A stretch of DNA of 64,000 nt from assembly GCA_034509495.1 (NCBI GenBank), contig CM067524.1, positions 1,303,567-1,367,566 on the forward strand. The letters run 5' to 3'. Source of the DNA: Acestrorhynchus altus (Eukaryota > Chordata > Actinopteri > Characiformes > Acestrorhynchidae). The position numbers and the translations under genes are program-made. Below are positions 1 to 9,661 of this stretch, piece by piece. The first letter of the stretch is position 1, and each line of letters opens with the position of its first letter. A model generated the notes under the pieces. It searched no databases. It saw nothing but the letters and a program-made list of their open reading frames with translations, and had not been told where the DNA came from.

Positions 1-1040
1 ATTGTTGTAGTTAAATCGTTTCAATCAGAATACCCTGCAATATCAGCAACTAAACATTTTGCCACATAACTGAGCCCCATTGGTGAACCAAAATTGAACA
101 AAATGAACTAGATTCATCTCAAAATCTCCTGGCTTATTGAGTTATCTTGCTTTGTGGTGCACCCTCTTATCACTGTCCATTATCTCTCTTTACATGCAGT
201 TTTTTGGGGGGAGGAAAGAACCCACCATATGTAGAACAACGTTCTTATAAACAAGCTCTGCTCTGTAGGTTTCAGAGCCTAATATTGAAATCTCTTAACA
301 GTAAATGTACGGCAGAGCACAGACTAAAAATAATCTCTTGTTATCCACAATAAAATTAACATATATTAACATATTATCCTTAGTAAGGCTTTAAATATAA
401 TTATATATAATTTAATAAGATGTGAAAGTTTAGCGTGGTTGGGTCATGAATATTAATTGGTCCTCACATATGATGTAAGAAATGTAAACTAGATCAGTGT
501 GAATTCACTGAACTAAACTGTTCAGCAATTTAAAAATGAAAGAAAATTATTTGAATGTTAAATATAATTTGAAATTCTTTTATATTCAGTGTTTATGATG
601 CTCTCCTTTTGGTTCTGAATGATCAGTCCTGTCTAGTGTTCAAAATGCAGAAATCCTATACTGTTAACCAGGTTCCTCTTACTGAGATTCTCCCAGAGCC
701 AGTTAATATATTATTATATTATATATTTATAATAGAACCACTACAGTTCTGTAAATGTGATTCAGTGAATACTTCTCTGCTACTTGCAATCATTTGGCTT
801 TAATATCAGCATCGCTGTCCTCTTAACATCTAATATTCAAAACACGATCAAACACGATCACCTTCTCTCCAACATTTTGTCACAAATTAAAATCCATACT
901 AAGCCCTCCTTTGGTGAGCATCACAGGTCTCGTTATCCACAATAAAATCATTATCACAGCTTTGTGTTTCAGCTGATCGAACTCTTAAATGTCCATATCC
1001 ACAAAGTCCAGAATGTAGCAGATGTGGAGCAACCAGAGGA
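1..1040. other. Upstream flank of zinc-finger unit A
   Basis: I see no gene here, only short open frames without recognisable domains. The sequence is AT-rich. Several stretches (for example near 236-290 and 880-1000) recur in recognisably similar form upstream of the later zinc-finger units, near 13.3-14.1 kb and 19.3-19.5 kb. The duplicated unit therefore seems to include about 1 kb of 5-prime flank. Confidence 0.45.
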
Positions 1041-1047
1041 GGAGGAC

Positions 1048-1078
1048 TTTATAGGGAATAGGCTCTAGGGGGCGCTAG
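1048..1078 (+). promoter_or_regulatory. Unit A promoter: TATA-like box plus CTCF-like motif
   Basis: A TATA-like TTTATAGG at 1048-1055 is followed by CTAGGGGGCGCTAG at 1065-1078. The second motif resembles the published CTCF core (YAGRGGGCRS). The same pair stands in front of units B, C and D. Promoter function is inferred from position just before the shared first exon. Confidence 0.5.
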
Positions 1079-1079
1079 G

Positions 1080-1172
1080 TGTGTTTGGGTTCTCCATAGA
1101 CACTAGAGCTATGCAGAAGAAGATCCCAGCCCGCAGTGTTTGTGTAGAGAAGCAGAAGCTGCTCTGCTGAAG
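1080..1172 (+). other. Unit A non-coding exon 1
   Basis: This block is similar in all five zinc-finger units and ends at a good splice donor (GCTGAAG followed by GTAAAG, junction 1172/1173). It has no useful start codon, so it is read as 5-prime UTR spliced to the finger exon at 2600. The 5-prime limit is set only by the expected distance from the TATA-like box. The intron (1173-2599) holds a minus-strand L2 remnant. Confidence 0.5.
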
Positions 1173-2387
1173 GTAAAGAAGGTAGAAGGTAGGAAATGAG
1201 CCCATCGGTGTGTGTTTGAGGGTGTAAATGAGAGGTGTTGTTTTTGTATCTTCACTGATGTAGGACAGTGTAGTTTTGATGGAGATTACTCTGGGTCTGG
1301 TGTGGTTCTGTTCTGGATCAGAGGTGTGCAGAAACTCCATTTCGTCAGTCATGTTCTTCAGGAAACTCTCACTTTGTTCTTTCCTGACTCCTGGGGTGCT
1401 GTATATCACACCTCTCACTCTGGAGCTGCAGTGTTTTAATTTACACCAAAAGATCCAAACAGAGGAGAACATCTCTAAGTATGAATGGAAGCTCCACTGC
1501 AGTTCAGGATTAGGATTTCTCAACCTCAACCTCATGGCCCACCAGTTCAAAACTAGAAAGCGTAACAGTCCTTAAGAAAACAAGTTTTCCCTTATTGATT
1601 CTCTGACAATGAAAATGTAAGAGAGGGCCTGAACAACACCTTAAAATTGTAAAACATCTGTCTGATATGTCAATCACAACCACAAGCAGTACAGATGTTG
1701 GTGACATCAGACATGTACAAAAATGTGCTCTTCTTTAATTCTGTCTAAAAGCTGTCTCTGTATGTCAGAAACCATGTCAACAGTAGTCTACTAATGCTAT
1801 CACATCGTATCTGATGTAGCCTCAGTTGTACTTACAGATATTTTTTGTCTCCAGTCTTTCTTCATTTGAGAAATTTCTGCAACTCATCTACATTTAAAGT
1901 ACCAGTATATGTACATATTGTACTTATGTACTCTAATAGAGGATCCAACAGCCTTCAATGATTACCTGAGCAACAATGACACTGCTAATGGTGCTGAAAC
2001 ATATGCTGCATTTACAGACTCCAAAATGCACGTTTTATATTTAATGCATTTTGTTGATCTTGTCAAGAATGACTTATACAAATACTTCACTGTTTTCTCA
2101 GAAAATATCCTGAGCTAACCCAAAGGCACCCATCATCAACCACTTTGATGTCTTGCACAGTTCCTTTCTATCTTAACCAATAGATTTGTGAAATTCTAAG
2201 GCAGTCATAATTTACTCAAATCCACAACCTAAGGAAACTAGGGGAACTAGATGTTACACCCAAATGGCCAATATTGGGGACCCATATTCTAGTTTGAATA
2301 GGCTGTTTTTCAAATGATTCCTCAAGTACATTTAGGAACCAGGACAGGAAAAAAAAAGTTTCATTGGTTGTCTTATATGCATCTTGA

Positions 2388-2565
2388 TGGATGGTGTGTC
2401 AAGCCAAACCATACTTGAAGTTCATGGGGCTTGATCATTGCTATAATGTGTGCAGGGGCTGGTCCATTTTTGGCTTTGTAGGACAGTGTCAGGGTTTTAA
2501 AGCTGAAGTAGACAGCTGCAGGAAGCCAGTAAAGGTTGCAAAACAGTTGACAATGCCACTCTAAC
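2388..2565 (-). mobile_element. L2-like LINE fragment (minus)
   Basis: Read on the minus strand, this stretch matches the C-terminal region of fish L2 reverse transcriptase (LHWLPVA...FKTLTLSYKAK-like, decayed). A similar piece lies at the same place in unit C (16.16-16.33 kb). The insertion may therefore predate the duplication. Confidence 0.5.
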
Positions 2566-2737
2566 TTTTTGTTTTTGTTTCCCCTTTTTTATTTATCAGG
2601 AACGGATGACCTGTTCTTTTTTCTGCTGCTAATACCCACTGTCCTACAGAGGTCTAACTAATTTACTTTGATGCCTCAAGAAACTCCACCAAGATGAATT
2701 TGTTTCACTTTTAAAATTGGAGGTTACATATAGGGAT

Positions 2738-4102
2738 ATGGAATCCTTAAACTCCAGCACTCAGGAAACATCCTCATCTACTTGTGGCATGAATGCATCT
2801 CTTAGACATAAACTAAAATCTACAGAGAAAGCAAGCTCTTACCAGTGTTCAGAGTGTGGAAGGAGTTTTAGCCAGAGTTTGACCCTCAAACGACACCAGC
2901 TCATTCACACTGGAGAGAAACCATATCAGTGCTCAGAATGTGGGAAGACTTTTACTTCACAGCAAAATGTTCAAGTACACCAGCGCATTCACACAGGTTT
3001 GAAACCATATCATTGCTCAGACTGTGGGAAGAGTTTTACTATAAAAGGTAGTCTCCAAAAACACCAGCGCATTCACACAGGATTGAAACCATATCATTGC
3101 TCAGACTGTGGGAAGAGTTTTACCCAGCAGATTCATCTCCAATACCACCAGCGCATTCACACAGGAGAGAAACCATATCACTGCTCAGACTGTGGGAAGA
3201 GTTTTACTATACAGAGTAATCTCCAAAAACACCAGCGCATTCACACAGGGTTGAAACCATATTACTGTTCAGAGTGTGGGAAGAGTTTTACTCAGCAGAT
3301 TCATCTCCAACACCACCAGCGCATTCACACTGGAGAGAAACCGTATTACTGTTCAGAATGTGGGAAGAGTTTTACTCAGCAGATTCATCTTCAACACCAC
3401 CAGCGCATTCATACAGGAGAGAAACCATATTACTGTTCAGATTGTGGGAAGAATTTTACTTTACAGAGTAGTCTCCAAAAACACCAGCGCATTCACACAG
3501 GTTTGAAACCATATTACTGTTCAGAGTGTGGAAAGCGTTTTACTGCACAAAGTGATCTTCAAACACACCAGCGGATTCACACAGGAGAGAAACCATATCA
3601 CTGCTCAGACTGTGGGAAGAGTTTTAGAGAGAGCGGTGTCCTCAGGAAACACCAGCGCATTCACACAGGAGAAAAACCATATCACTGCTCAGACTGTGGG
3701 AAAAATTTTAGAGAGAGCAGTGTCCTCAGGAAACACCAACGCATTCACACAGGAGAAAAACCATATCACTGCTTAGACTGTGGAAAGAGTTTTAGAGAAA
3801 GCAGTGTTCTCTGGAAACACCAGCGTATTCACACAGGAGAAAAACCATATCACTGCTCAGATTGTGGGAAAAGCTTTAGTCAACAGAGTCATCTCCAAAT
3901 ACACCAGCGCATTCATACTGGAGAAAAACCGTATCACTGCTCAGACTGTGGGAAGAGTTTTAGGGAGAGCGGTGTCCTCAGGAAACATCAGCGCATTCAC
4001 ACAGGGGAGAAACCGTATCCCTGCTCAGAGTGTGGCAAGAGTTTTAATCAACAGCATCATCTTCAGAAACACCAGCACACTCACAGAACGAAGAAGCATT
4101 AA
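2738..4102 (+). CDS. C2H2 zinc-finger protein, 15 fingers (unit A)
   Basis: This is a probable sequence-specific nuclear DNA-binding protein of 454 residues. A leader of about 40 residues (MESLNSSTQETSSST...) is followed by 15 consecutive C2H2 fingers of 28 residues. They are joined by the classic H-T-G-E-K-P linker or its variant H-T-G-L-K-P. I chose the ATG at 2738 because the frame opens further upstream only at a TTG, and because paralogues B and C start their matching leader (M-[ED]-S-[LT]-NSSTQ) at the same point. All fingers lie in one exon whose acceptor is at 2599/2600. No KRAB, SCAN, BTB or ZAD domain is visible in the window. Fingers 6 and 7 are identical, which suggests recent finger duplication. 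It is most similar to unit C. The DNA target and any repressor partner are unknown. Confidence 0.88.
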   Translation: MESLNSSTQETSSSTCGMNASLRHKLKSTEKASSYQCSECGRSFSQSLTLKRHQLIHTGEKPYQCSECGKTFTSQQNVQVHQRIHTGLKPYHCSDCGKSFTIKGSLQKHQRIHTGLKPYHCSDCGKSFTQQIHLQYHQRIHTGEKPYHCSDCGKSFTIQSNLQKHQRIHTGLKPYYCSECGKSFTQQIHLQHHQRIHTGEKPYYCSECGKSFTQQIHLQHHQRIHTGEKPYYCSDCGKNFTLQSSLQKHQRIHTGLKPYYCSECGKRFTAQSDLQTHQRIHTGEKPYHCSDCGKSFRESGVLRKHQRIHTGEKPYHCSDCGKNFRESSVLRKHQRIHTGEKPYHCLDCGKSFRESSVLWKHQRIHTGEKPYHCSDCGKSFSQQSHLQIHQRIHTGEKPYHCSDCGKSFRESGVLRKHQRIHTGEKPYPCSECGKSFNQQHHLQKHQHTHRTKKH

Positions 4103-4620
4103 CACTGTTCAAATTAAAAATTTGATTTTGACTTATGAGCATTTTAGGTCAGCTGGACCTAGAAATTAAAAACAAGAATTCTTATGTTTTTAATGCACTT
4201 ATTAATTCATTCATGTGCATGCAAAAATACTTAAAAATACATGGGCTTGTCCCTGAAGTTCTTTGTATATTATTGCTAAAAAAAGTATATTCAAGTAGTT
4301 CCATTAAAAAAGACCATACACCATAGGTGGGTATTTCAAGTTCATCAAGGCAAAATCAATTACTCTGAGTGAAAATCCTCCCCACTGTGAGCCACAGTAG
4401 AGTCACAGAGGCAGTCAAATACAAAATCCTGGGATGGATTTTGACTTGCTGGACCTGAAATACCTTACTCTTGTATACACAAACTATTACACAATGGTAT
4501 TTTAGAAAGAAAAAAAAAAAGTCAGGGCTCACTGATGATAATAATGCTCTGTATAATTTGAAAGTTTGTTCTCTGTACTCTGCATAAAAAAAACCTGGTT
4601 GATTAACATTTTTTCTCTGG
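4103..4620 (+). other. Unit A 3-prime UTR and flank
   Basis: There is no coding sequence after the stop. The part around 4200-4320 is similar to sequence after units B, C and D (9.85-9.91, 18.24-18.35 and 24.03-24.15 kb). It is therefore probably the shared 3-prime UTR of the duplicated gene unit. Confidence 0.45.
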
Positions 4621-4624
4621 CCAT

Positions 4625-4950
4625 CCTATGTGTACCATCAGGCCCTGGAAACTGATCCAGAAGTTTAGCCATGTTATTCCTCTGCTGCATTCTCTTAACT
4701 GACTTCCTGTAGCTGAACATCAGATTCAGACTTGGCAATGCCCAAAGCTTGGCCCATACCAAGAGCCCTTCAAGCATCAAGTACAGGTCAGCTTGACCCA
4801 CCATCCCTCAAGATGCATGGAAGAAAAGCACCAAACTGGTGGAATGAACTTCCTCTGGGTGTCCAACCAGCGGATTCAAACAGAATTACTTGCTGTCTTC
4901 AAACAATGACTGAAGACCATCACTTTCAAGAACATTTATCTCATTAATGG
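4625..4950 (+). mobile_element. L2-like LINE 3-prime fragment
   Basis: The plus strand reads as the end of L2 ORF2. It has a decayed match to the SLRSTSTGQLDPPSL and WWNELPLGV motifs typical of fish L2, then the short run-out that follows ORF2. It is a truncated, non-functional piece. Confidence 0.65.
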
Positions 4951-5820
4951 CTTACAATTATACTATGCCTTGTCTGATAAAGTGTAATATGTTGATCATT
5001 GGGTATCAAGGTTTCCATTCTGACATTTGTACTTGGCATGATTAGTAGTAGCATTGGCAAATATAATATAAGTATAAAAAACATGAGTTGTTTACAGTCT
5101 TTGACTCAGTAATGCACAGTAATGATTTTATTGAAGACTGGGACTTTATGTGAAATTGGGTTAAAAGAAGCTGAATTACTCTTTCATTTATTTTTTTGAA
5201 GGGTGGGGCCATCCGTAATCATACACTCGAAGAAGAGTTGTTTTCATCGTTAAATCAAAAGAAAGCAAATGTTTATCATGCAAATGTATATCAAAGAGAA
5301 AGTTCAGTTTTCATGTATTTGGAGATGTTGCCACATTTTAACTAATTGAGTGAGTTAAAACTTGGCTCACATTGCTAGATGGTAGTGTAATGTTTGTGTT
5401 TAAATGGTTTCATTCAGAATCAAATAAACATTTTGATATATAACTGACCCTCTTTCATGGAGCCAAAATAAAAAAAAATAATAAACTAGGCTCATCTCAA
5501 AATCTCCTCCCAGCTCACTTTAAATTCTCCTTTTAATAGTAAATGAATGGTAGAGCTCAGAGACTAATAATGATCTCTCATTATCCACAATAAAATAAAC
5601 ATATTTATTTATCTTAAGTAAGGCTTTAAATGTTTTCAACGTCTAATATTCCTTCATCAAACGTGATCATCATCTCTCCAACATTTTGTCACTAAATTAA
5701 GTTCATACTAAGCCCTCCTTTGGTGAGTATCACAGCTTTGTGTAGCAGTTGACTGAACTCTTAAATGTCCATATCTACAGCAAGTGCAGAATGGAGCAGA
5801 TGTGGAACAATCGGAGGAGG
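4951..5820. other. Spacer and 5-prime flank of unit B
   Basis: I see no gene. From about 5460 onward the sequence is similar to the flank before unit A (shared stretches near 5490-5600 and 5640-5800), so it belongs to the duplicated unit. The part before 5400 is AT-rich and unclassified. Confidence 0.4.
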
Positions 5821-5824
5821 AGGA

Positions 5825-5856
5825 TTTTATAGGGAATATGTACTAGGGGGCGCTAG
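5825..5856 (+). promoter_or_regulatory. Unit B promoter: TATA-like box plus CTCF-like motif
   Basis: TTTATAGG at about 5825-5832 and CTAGGGGGCGCTAG at 5843-5856 have the same order and spacing as in unit A. Confidence 0.5.
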
Positions 5857-5883
5857 CAGTGTAGAAATTTACAGAAGATCCCA

Positions 5884-6505
5884 GTCTGCAGCGGGGTTGC
5901 CAGGTTCGCAGTTTCCCCACCAAATTGGGCTTGTTTGAAAATGCAGTGGCTGAAAATTCAAAGTTGAGTTTTTTGGGCTACTGTCACTAATTGACCCTTA
6001 AAATGCTTCCATTACAAATAGAAAAAACAAACAAACAAACAAACAAAAAACAATAAACAGCAAACGGACATAACTTACCAATAGTTAAAAATAGATCTTC
6101 ATGTGAGGTAAACTTCTAATGACTAGGAATATGACTTGGAATTCTGAAATGAAGTTCAGAAATTACCATGAATTCTGAAATGGCCAGAGATCCAGAAATG
6201 ACCAGGAATTCTGAAATGAACAGGGATCCAGAAATGACCAGGAATTCTGAAATGACCAGGAAATGGAATTAAAAAATCAGAGAAGATCAGAGGATGGAAC
6301 AGAAAACAAGTCAAATTCTGTTTCTATTAAATGTCTTTGACCAGATTTTTTTTTAAAACAAAGTAAGGTTGGCGGGGGTTTTAAGGTGGTAGATGTTATG
6401 AAATGTATAGTTTGAAAGTTTTCTTCAGCTTCTGTAGGGGGTTTAGACAGACTTTGGATGGATTTTCTTGGATTGTCTGGTGTATCAGGCAACCTTGGTC
6501 CTCAG
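5884..6505. mobile_element. Non-autonomous hAT-like element in exon 1 of unit B
   Basis: The insert runs from 5892 to 6497. Its ends are imperfect terminal inverted repeats (left CGGGGTTGCC, right-end complement CAAGGTTGCC), of the CAGGGTTGCC type known from hAT elements. It is flanked by eight-base direct repeats with two mismatches (GTCTGCAG at 5884-5891, GTCCTCAG at 6498-6505), which fits an old hAT target duplication. It encodes no transposase. Intact exon 1 copies in units A, C and D show the uninterrupted site. Confidence 0.6.
6139..6255. repeat. 36-bp minisatellite inside the hAT-like element
   Basis: Units begin GAATTCTGAAATG. Two are near-complete 36-bp copies and the outer ones are partial or diverged. 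Unequal exchange could change its length. Confidence 0.65.
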
Positions 6506-7053
6506 TGTTATGGTAGAGAAGCAGGAGCTGAAGGTAGGTAAAGAGCTATTCTACACTTTTACTCACTAAAATAAAAAAATGGAGAAGGTAGAAATTATGA
6601 AATGAGCTCATCAGCGTGTGTTTGAGGGTGTAAATGAGAGGTGTTGTTTTTGTATCTTCACTGATGTAGGACAGTGTAGTTCTGATGGAGATCACTCAGG
6701 ATCTGGTGTGGTTCTCTTCTGGAGCTGTGGTCAGAGCTGTGCTGGGACTTTGTGTCTGTATAATATATAATAATGTATAATGTATAATAACTGATGGTAT
6801 CTTTACAGGATGGGGCATTTACTGGGGCAGGAAGCCACCAAGTCATGAATGTGTTATTGAGGGGTGCTAATGGCTAAAGCTAGCAGGCAAACTTTCATGT
6901 GTAGCAGTGAGTTCCTAATGTTTTGGCTGCACTAGAACGTACAACTTCGTTGTGTTTGTTACAGAGACTTTCCTCATTAAACTGTCTTGTGAGACACTGA
7001 GGGCAGAAGGGCATTAAGTCAGTTTGCTGTTTCCATTACTCTGTTATGGGGCG

Positions 7054-7067
7054 GCCAAGATGGCGGC
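7054..7067 (+). promoter_or_regulatory. YY1-type motif
   Basis: GCCAAGATGGCGGC is a near-perfect match to the known YY1 consensus (AAGATGGCGGC). Such sites often mark the 5-prime end of LINEs, but no LINE frame follows clearly here. Confidence 0.4.
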
Positions 7068-7789
7068 AGGACCAAAAGAGTTTACCTGAGGAGAGAGATT
7101 TCTCTATCGAAAAAGCTAATTTTAAGCTAATTTGTACATCAGAAGACTTTATGTGACTAACACAACTTGAATATTAAGAAATCTGGGGTTTCTGTATCAA
7201 ATTTCTCATTTTTTTTTACCTCAGACTTTTTCTGGCAGTTAGCCACCAAGCTAAGTACTAGTGCCTCTCAGATTAGAATTTGGGTAAAAAGCTCATTCTT
7301 GATCACAATTCCCTTCAGAAAGATGAACTTTGGTTTTATATTCAGTACATTTAAAGTGATATAAGCCTTTTTGTTTTACTGTTGATCAGTTTGGCTTCTA
7401 GATCATGAACCAGAATCTCAAAATTTTAGAATGTTTTTGTTCAAATTGAAATAAACTATTTCAACTTTAAAATTAAAGGTTTGAAATATATAAAATTCTA
7501 TGCTGTGAATGTACAATTACATAAATGTTTATATTTTAAATAAAATTAAACTTTTGAATGAGCAAAACCTTTTTCACCATATTATTAATATTAATAATAA
7601 TACATCTTATTTCACTGTGCCTTTCTAGCTCCTAAGGGCATGCAACAATAAAACAACAATCAGAAAAATTTACACACAAAGTAAAAGGCTAAAAGTTGGA
7701 AAGCGGATGTGTTTTAAACAGAAAAAGCAATCAGACTATCAATAAAGACTACCTGCAAGTGTTCGTGCTGTTGCAGACATTTGTTTTTC

Positions 7790-7990
7790 TTTTAAAAGCA
7801 AACATAGATCCAATATGCATACATTTTTGGGGATAAGAAGTAGAAGACTACACCATATGGTATGTCATTGCTCCTTGCTTCTGTACAATGGTTTGAGCTG
7901 AAAAACCTACTTTGTTTCCTGCTGTGGAACCTATTATTGTTTGATGGAAATGCGCTGAACATTTCAAAATTAGGTTTGCGAACTAAAATG
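7790..7990. repeat. Dispersed repeat, copy 1
   Basis: This is similar along its length to about 10.73-10.96 kb, with shared blocks such as AAAAACCTACT and GGTGTGGAACCTATT-like sequence. The class is unknown and there is no coding capacity. Confidence 0.45.
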
Positions 7991-8399
7991 GAACCTGTTT
8001 CGCATTGGTAGAAAAGGGCCAAAACTTGTAAGAAATAACCCAGACCAAACCTTAGTCTCCCCTATACTCCTTGCTCCACCCCACCTCATCAGGACGAAGC
8101 TAGGGGCAAAGGGTGAACCAGGACAGACACAAAACTTGAACAAATACAAATAATAATAATATTATATGCAATATTTGATGTTAATCTGTCCGTTTTTTTT
8201 CCACAGGTACTCAACAGGAACCCCCCTTCCCTTGAGCAGCAGGGATCCCATCAGCCACTACAAAGGAGGAAAGGATCAGGCCGGCATCAACTTTCCTGTA
8301 TAATCACCCCAGATCCCACAGGCAAGTAAACAATTAGGGATTGCTTACTGTTAAAATAAAATAAATAAAATAAAATAAGGAGTGTTTGTAACTGGACTG

Positions 8400-8760
8400 G
8401 ACTGGTTAGGGTCAGAGTGCACATTGTGCACAGGAATGAACAGAGCTGTCTTAACTTTCTGAGGAAACTGGGGTCCAGTTTAGGGTGTAAAACACTCCTG
8501 CAGGTGTTCTACCACTCTATAGTTGCCAGCATTCTCTTCTACACAGGGGTTTGCATTAGGAGAAGACACGCACTGTGGCCAGACAATCTAGTCAGATAGT
8601 TTAGGTCATGGTCGGAGTAGAGCTGGATTCTCTGACAACAGTGACGGAGAGAAGGAGTGTAGACAAACTACATTCTATCGTGGACAATGCCAGTCACCCA
8701 TTATACACCATAACCATGAAGCAGAGGAGTTTGTTTAGTGGAAGAAGGTTGTTTTTTTTT
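8400..8760 (+). mobile_element. LINE fragment, end of reverse transcriptase
   Basis: The frame reads CLNFLRKLGSS... then FYHSIVASILFY, matching the region after the RT palm in fish CR1/Rex/L2-group LINEs (usual form YFLRRLRSF...FYESVVASAILF). It continues in a second frame as ERRSVDKLHSIV..., also typical. It is degenerate and ends just before the unit B splice acceptor. Confidence 0.65.
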
Positions 8761-8968
8761 CTCTCTCAAAATATGTCTTGTTAATCCCACATATGACAAG
8801 AGTTTTTTATTTGACTGTCCTTTTTTCTCTTTCAGGAAAGAATGACCTGTTTTTGATCTTCTGCTAGTACCCAGTAATCTACGGAGGTCTAATTTATTCA
8901 AACACATCAAGAAACAGCACAAAGAGGATTTTGTCCCATCATTAAATTTGGGGGTTAAATGTAGGGAT

Positions 8969-9661
8969 ATGGAGTCCACAAACTCCAGCACCCAGGAAAC
9001 ATCATCTTCGACTGATGGCCTAATTGCATCTCTCAGAATTAAACAAGAAATTACAGAAGAAGAAAAATCTCACCAGTGTTCACAGTGTGGAAAGCGTTTT
9101 GGCGGTAGTAGTGCCCTCAGAAGACACCAGCGCATTCACACAGGAGAGAAACCATATTTCTGCTTTGAGTGTGGAAAGCATTTTACTCAACAGAGTAGTC
9201 TCAAAAAACACCAACTCATTCACACTGGAGAGAAACTGTATCACTGCTTAGAGTGTGGGAAGAGTTTTACTCAACAGAGTAATCTACAAACACACCAGCG
9301 CATTCACACAGGATTGAAACCATATCCCTGCTTTGAGTGTGGAAAGACTTTTACGCAACTTAGTAGTCTCCAAAAACACCTGCGGATTCACACAGGAGAG
9401 AAACTCTATCAGTGCTCAGAGTGTGGGAAGAGTTTTAATCTAGAGAGCAATCTACAAAAGCACCTCCGCATTCACACAGGAGAGAAACCATATCACTGTT
9501 CAGATTGTGGGAAGAGTTTTACTGAGAGTGGTGCCCTCATTAATCACCAGCGCATTCATACAGGAGAGAAACCGTATTACTGCTCAGAGTGTGGAAAGAG
9601 CTTCAATCAGCATAGTAGCCTCCAAAGACATCTGCGCATGCACGGAAGGAAAAAACAGTAA
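8969..9661 (+). CDS. C2H2 zinc-finger protein, 7 fingers (unit B)
   Basis: This is a probable nuclear DNA-binding protein of 230 residues. It has the family leader (MESTNSSTQETSSST...) and then seven C2H2 fingers with H-T-G-E-K or H-T-G-L-K linkers. I start it at the ATG at 8969 because upstream sequence in frame gives only a TTG, and the leader aligns with unit A. The exon acceptor is at 8835/8836 (CTCTTTCAG). It has half the fingers of units A and C and a more diverged finger set, so it is probably an older or contracted copy. No effector domain is seen. The first exon upstream is interrupted by a hAT-like insertion, so expression is uncertain, although the frame is intact. Confidence 0.85.
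   Translation: MESTNSSTQETSSSTDGLIASLRIKQEITEEEKSHQCSQCGKRFGGSSALRRHQRIHTGEKPYFCFECGKHFTQQSSLKKHQLIHTGEKLYHCLECGKSFTQQSNLQTHQRIHTGLKPYPCFECGKTFTQLSSLQKHLRIHTGEKLYQCSECGKSFNLESNLQKHLRIHTGEKPYHCSDCGKSFTESGALINHQRIHTGEKPYYCSECGKSFNQHSSLQRHLRMHGRKKQ

Larger units (their letters stand above)
5857..6533 (+). other. Unit B exon 1, split by a hAT-like insertion
   Basis: The first-exon sequence shared by the family is present in two parts. The left part ends near 5891 and the right part spans 6498-6533, ending at a donor (CTGAAG followed by GTAGGT). A 606-bp insertion lies between them. A transcript from this promoter would either carry the insertion in its 5-prime UTR or start elsewhere. Confidence 0.5.
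6534..8399. other. Unit B intron, first part
   Basis: No coding sequence is recognised. It holds a strong YY1-type motif near 7054, described separately. It also holds a copy of a dispersed repeat (about 7790-7990) whose second copy lies near 10.73-10.96 kb, and AT-rich stretches between. Confidence 0.4.

Noticed and set aside
2860..4100. Regular 84-base repeats that look like a CRISPR or satellite array
   Set aside because: They are the codons of consecutive 28-residue zinc fingers in a long open frame; there are no unique spacers.
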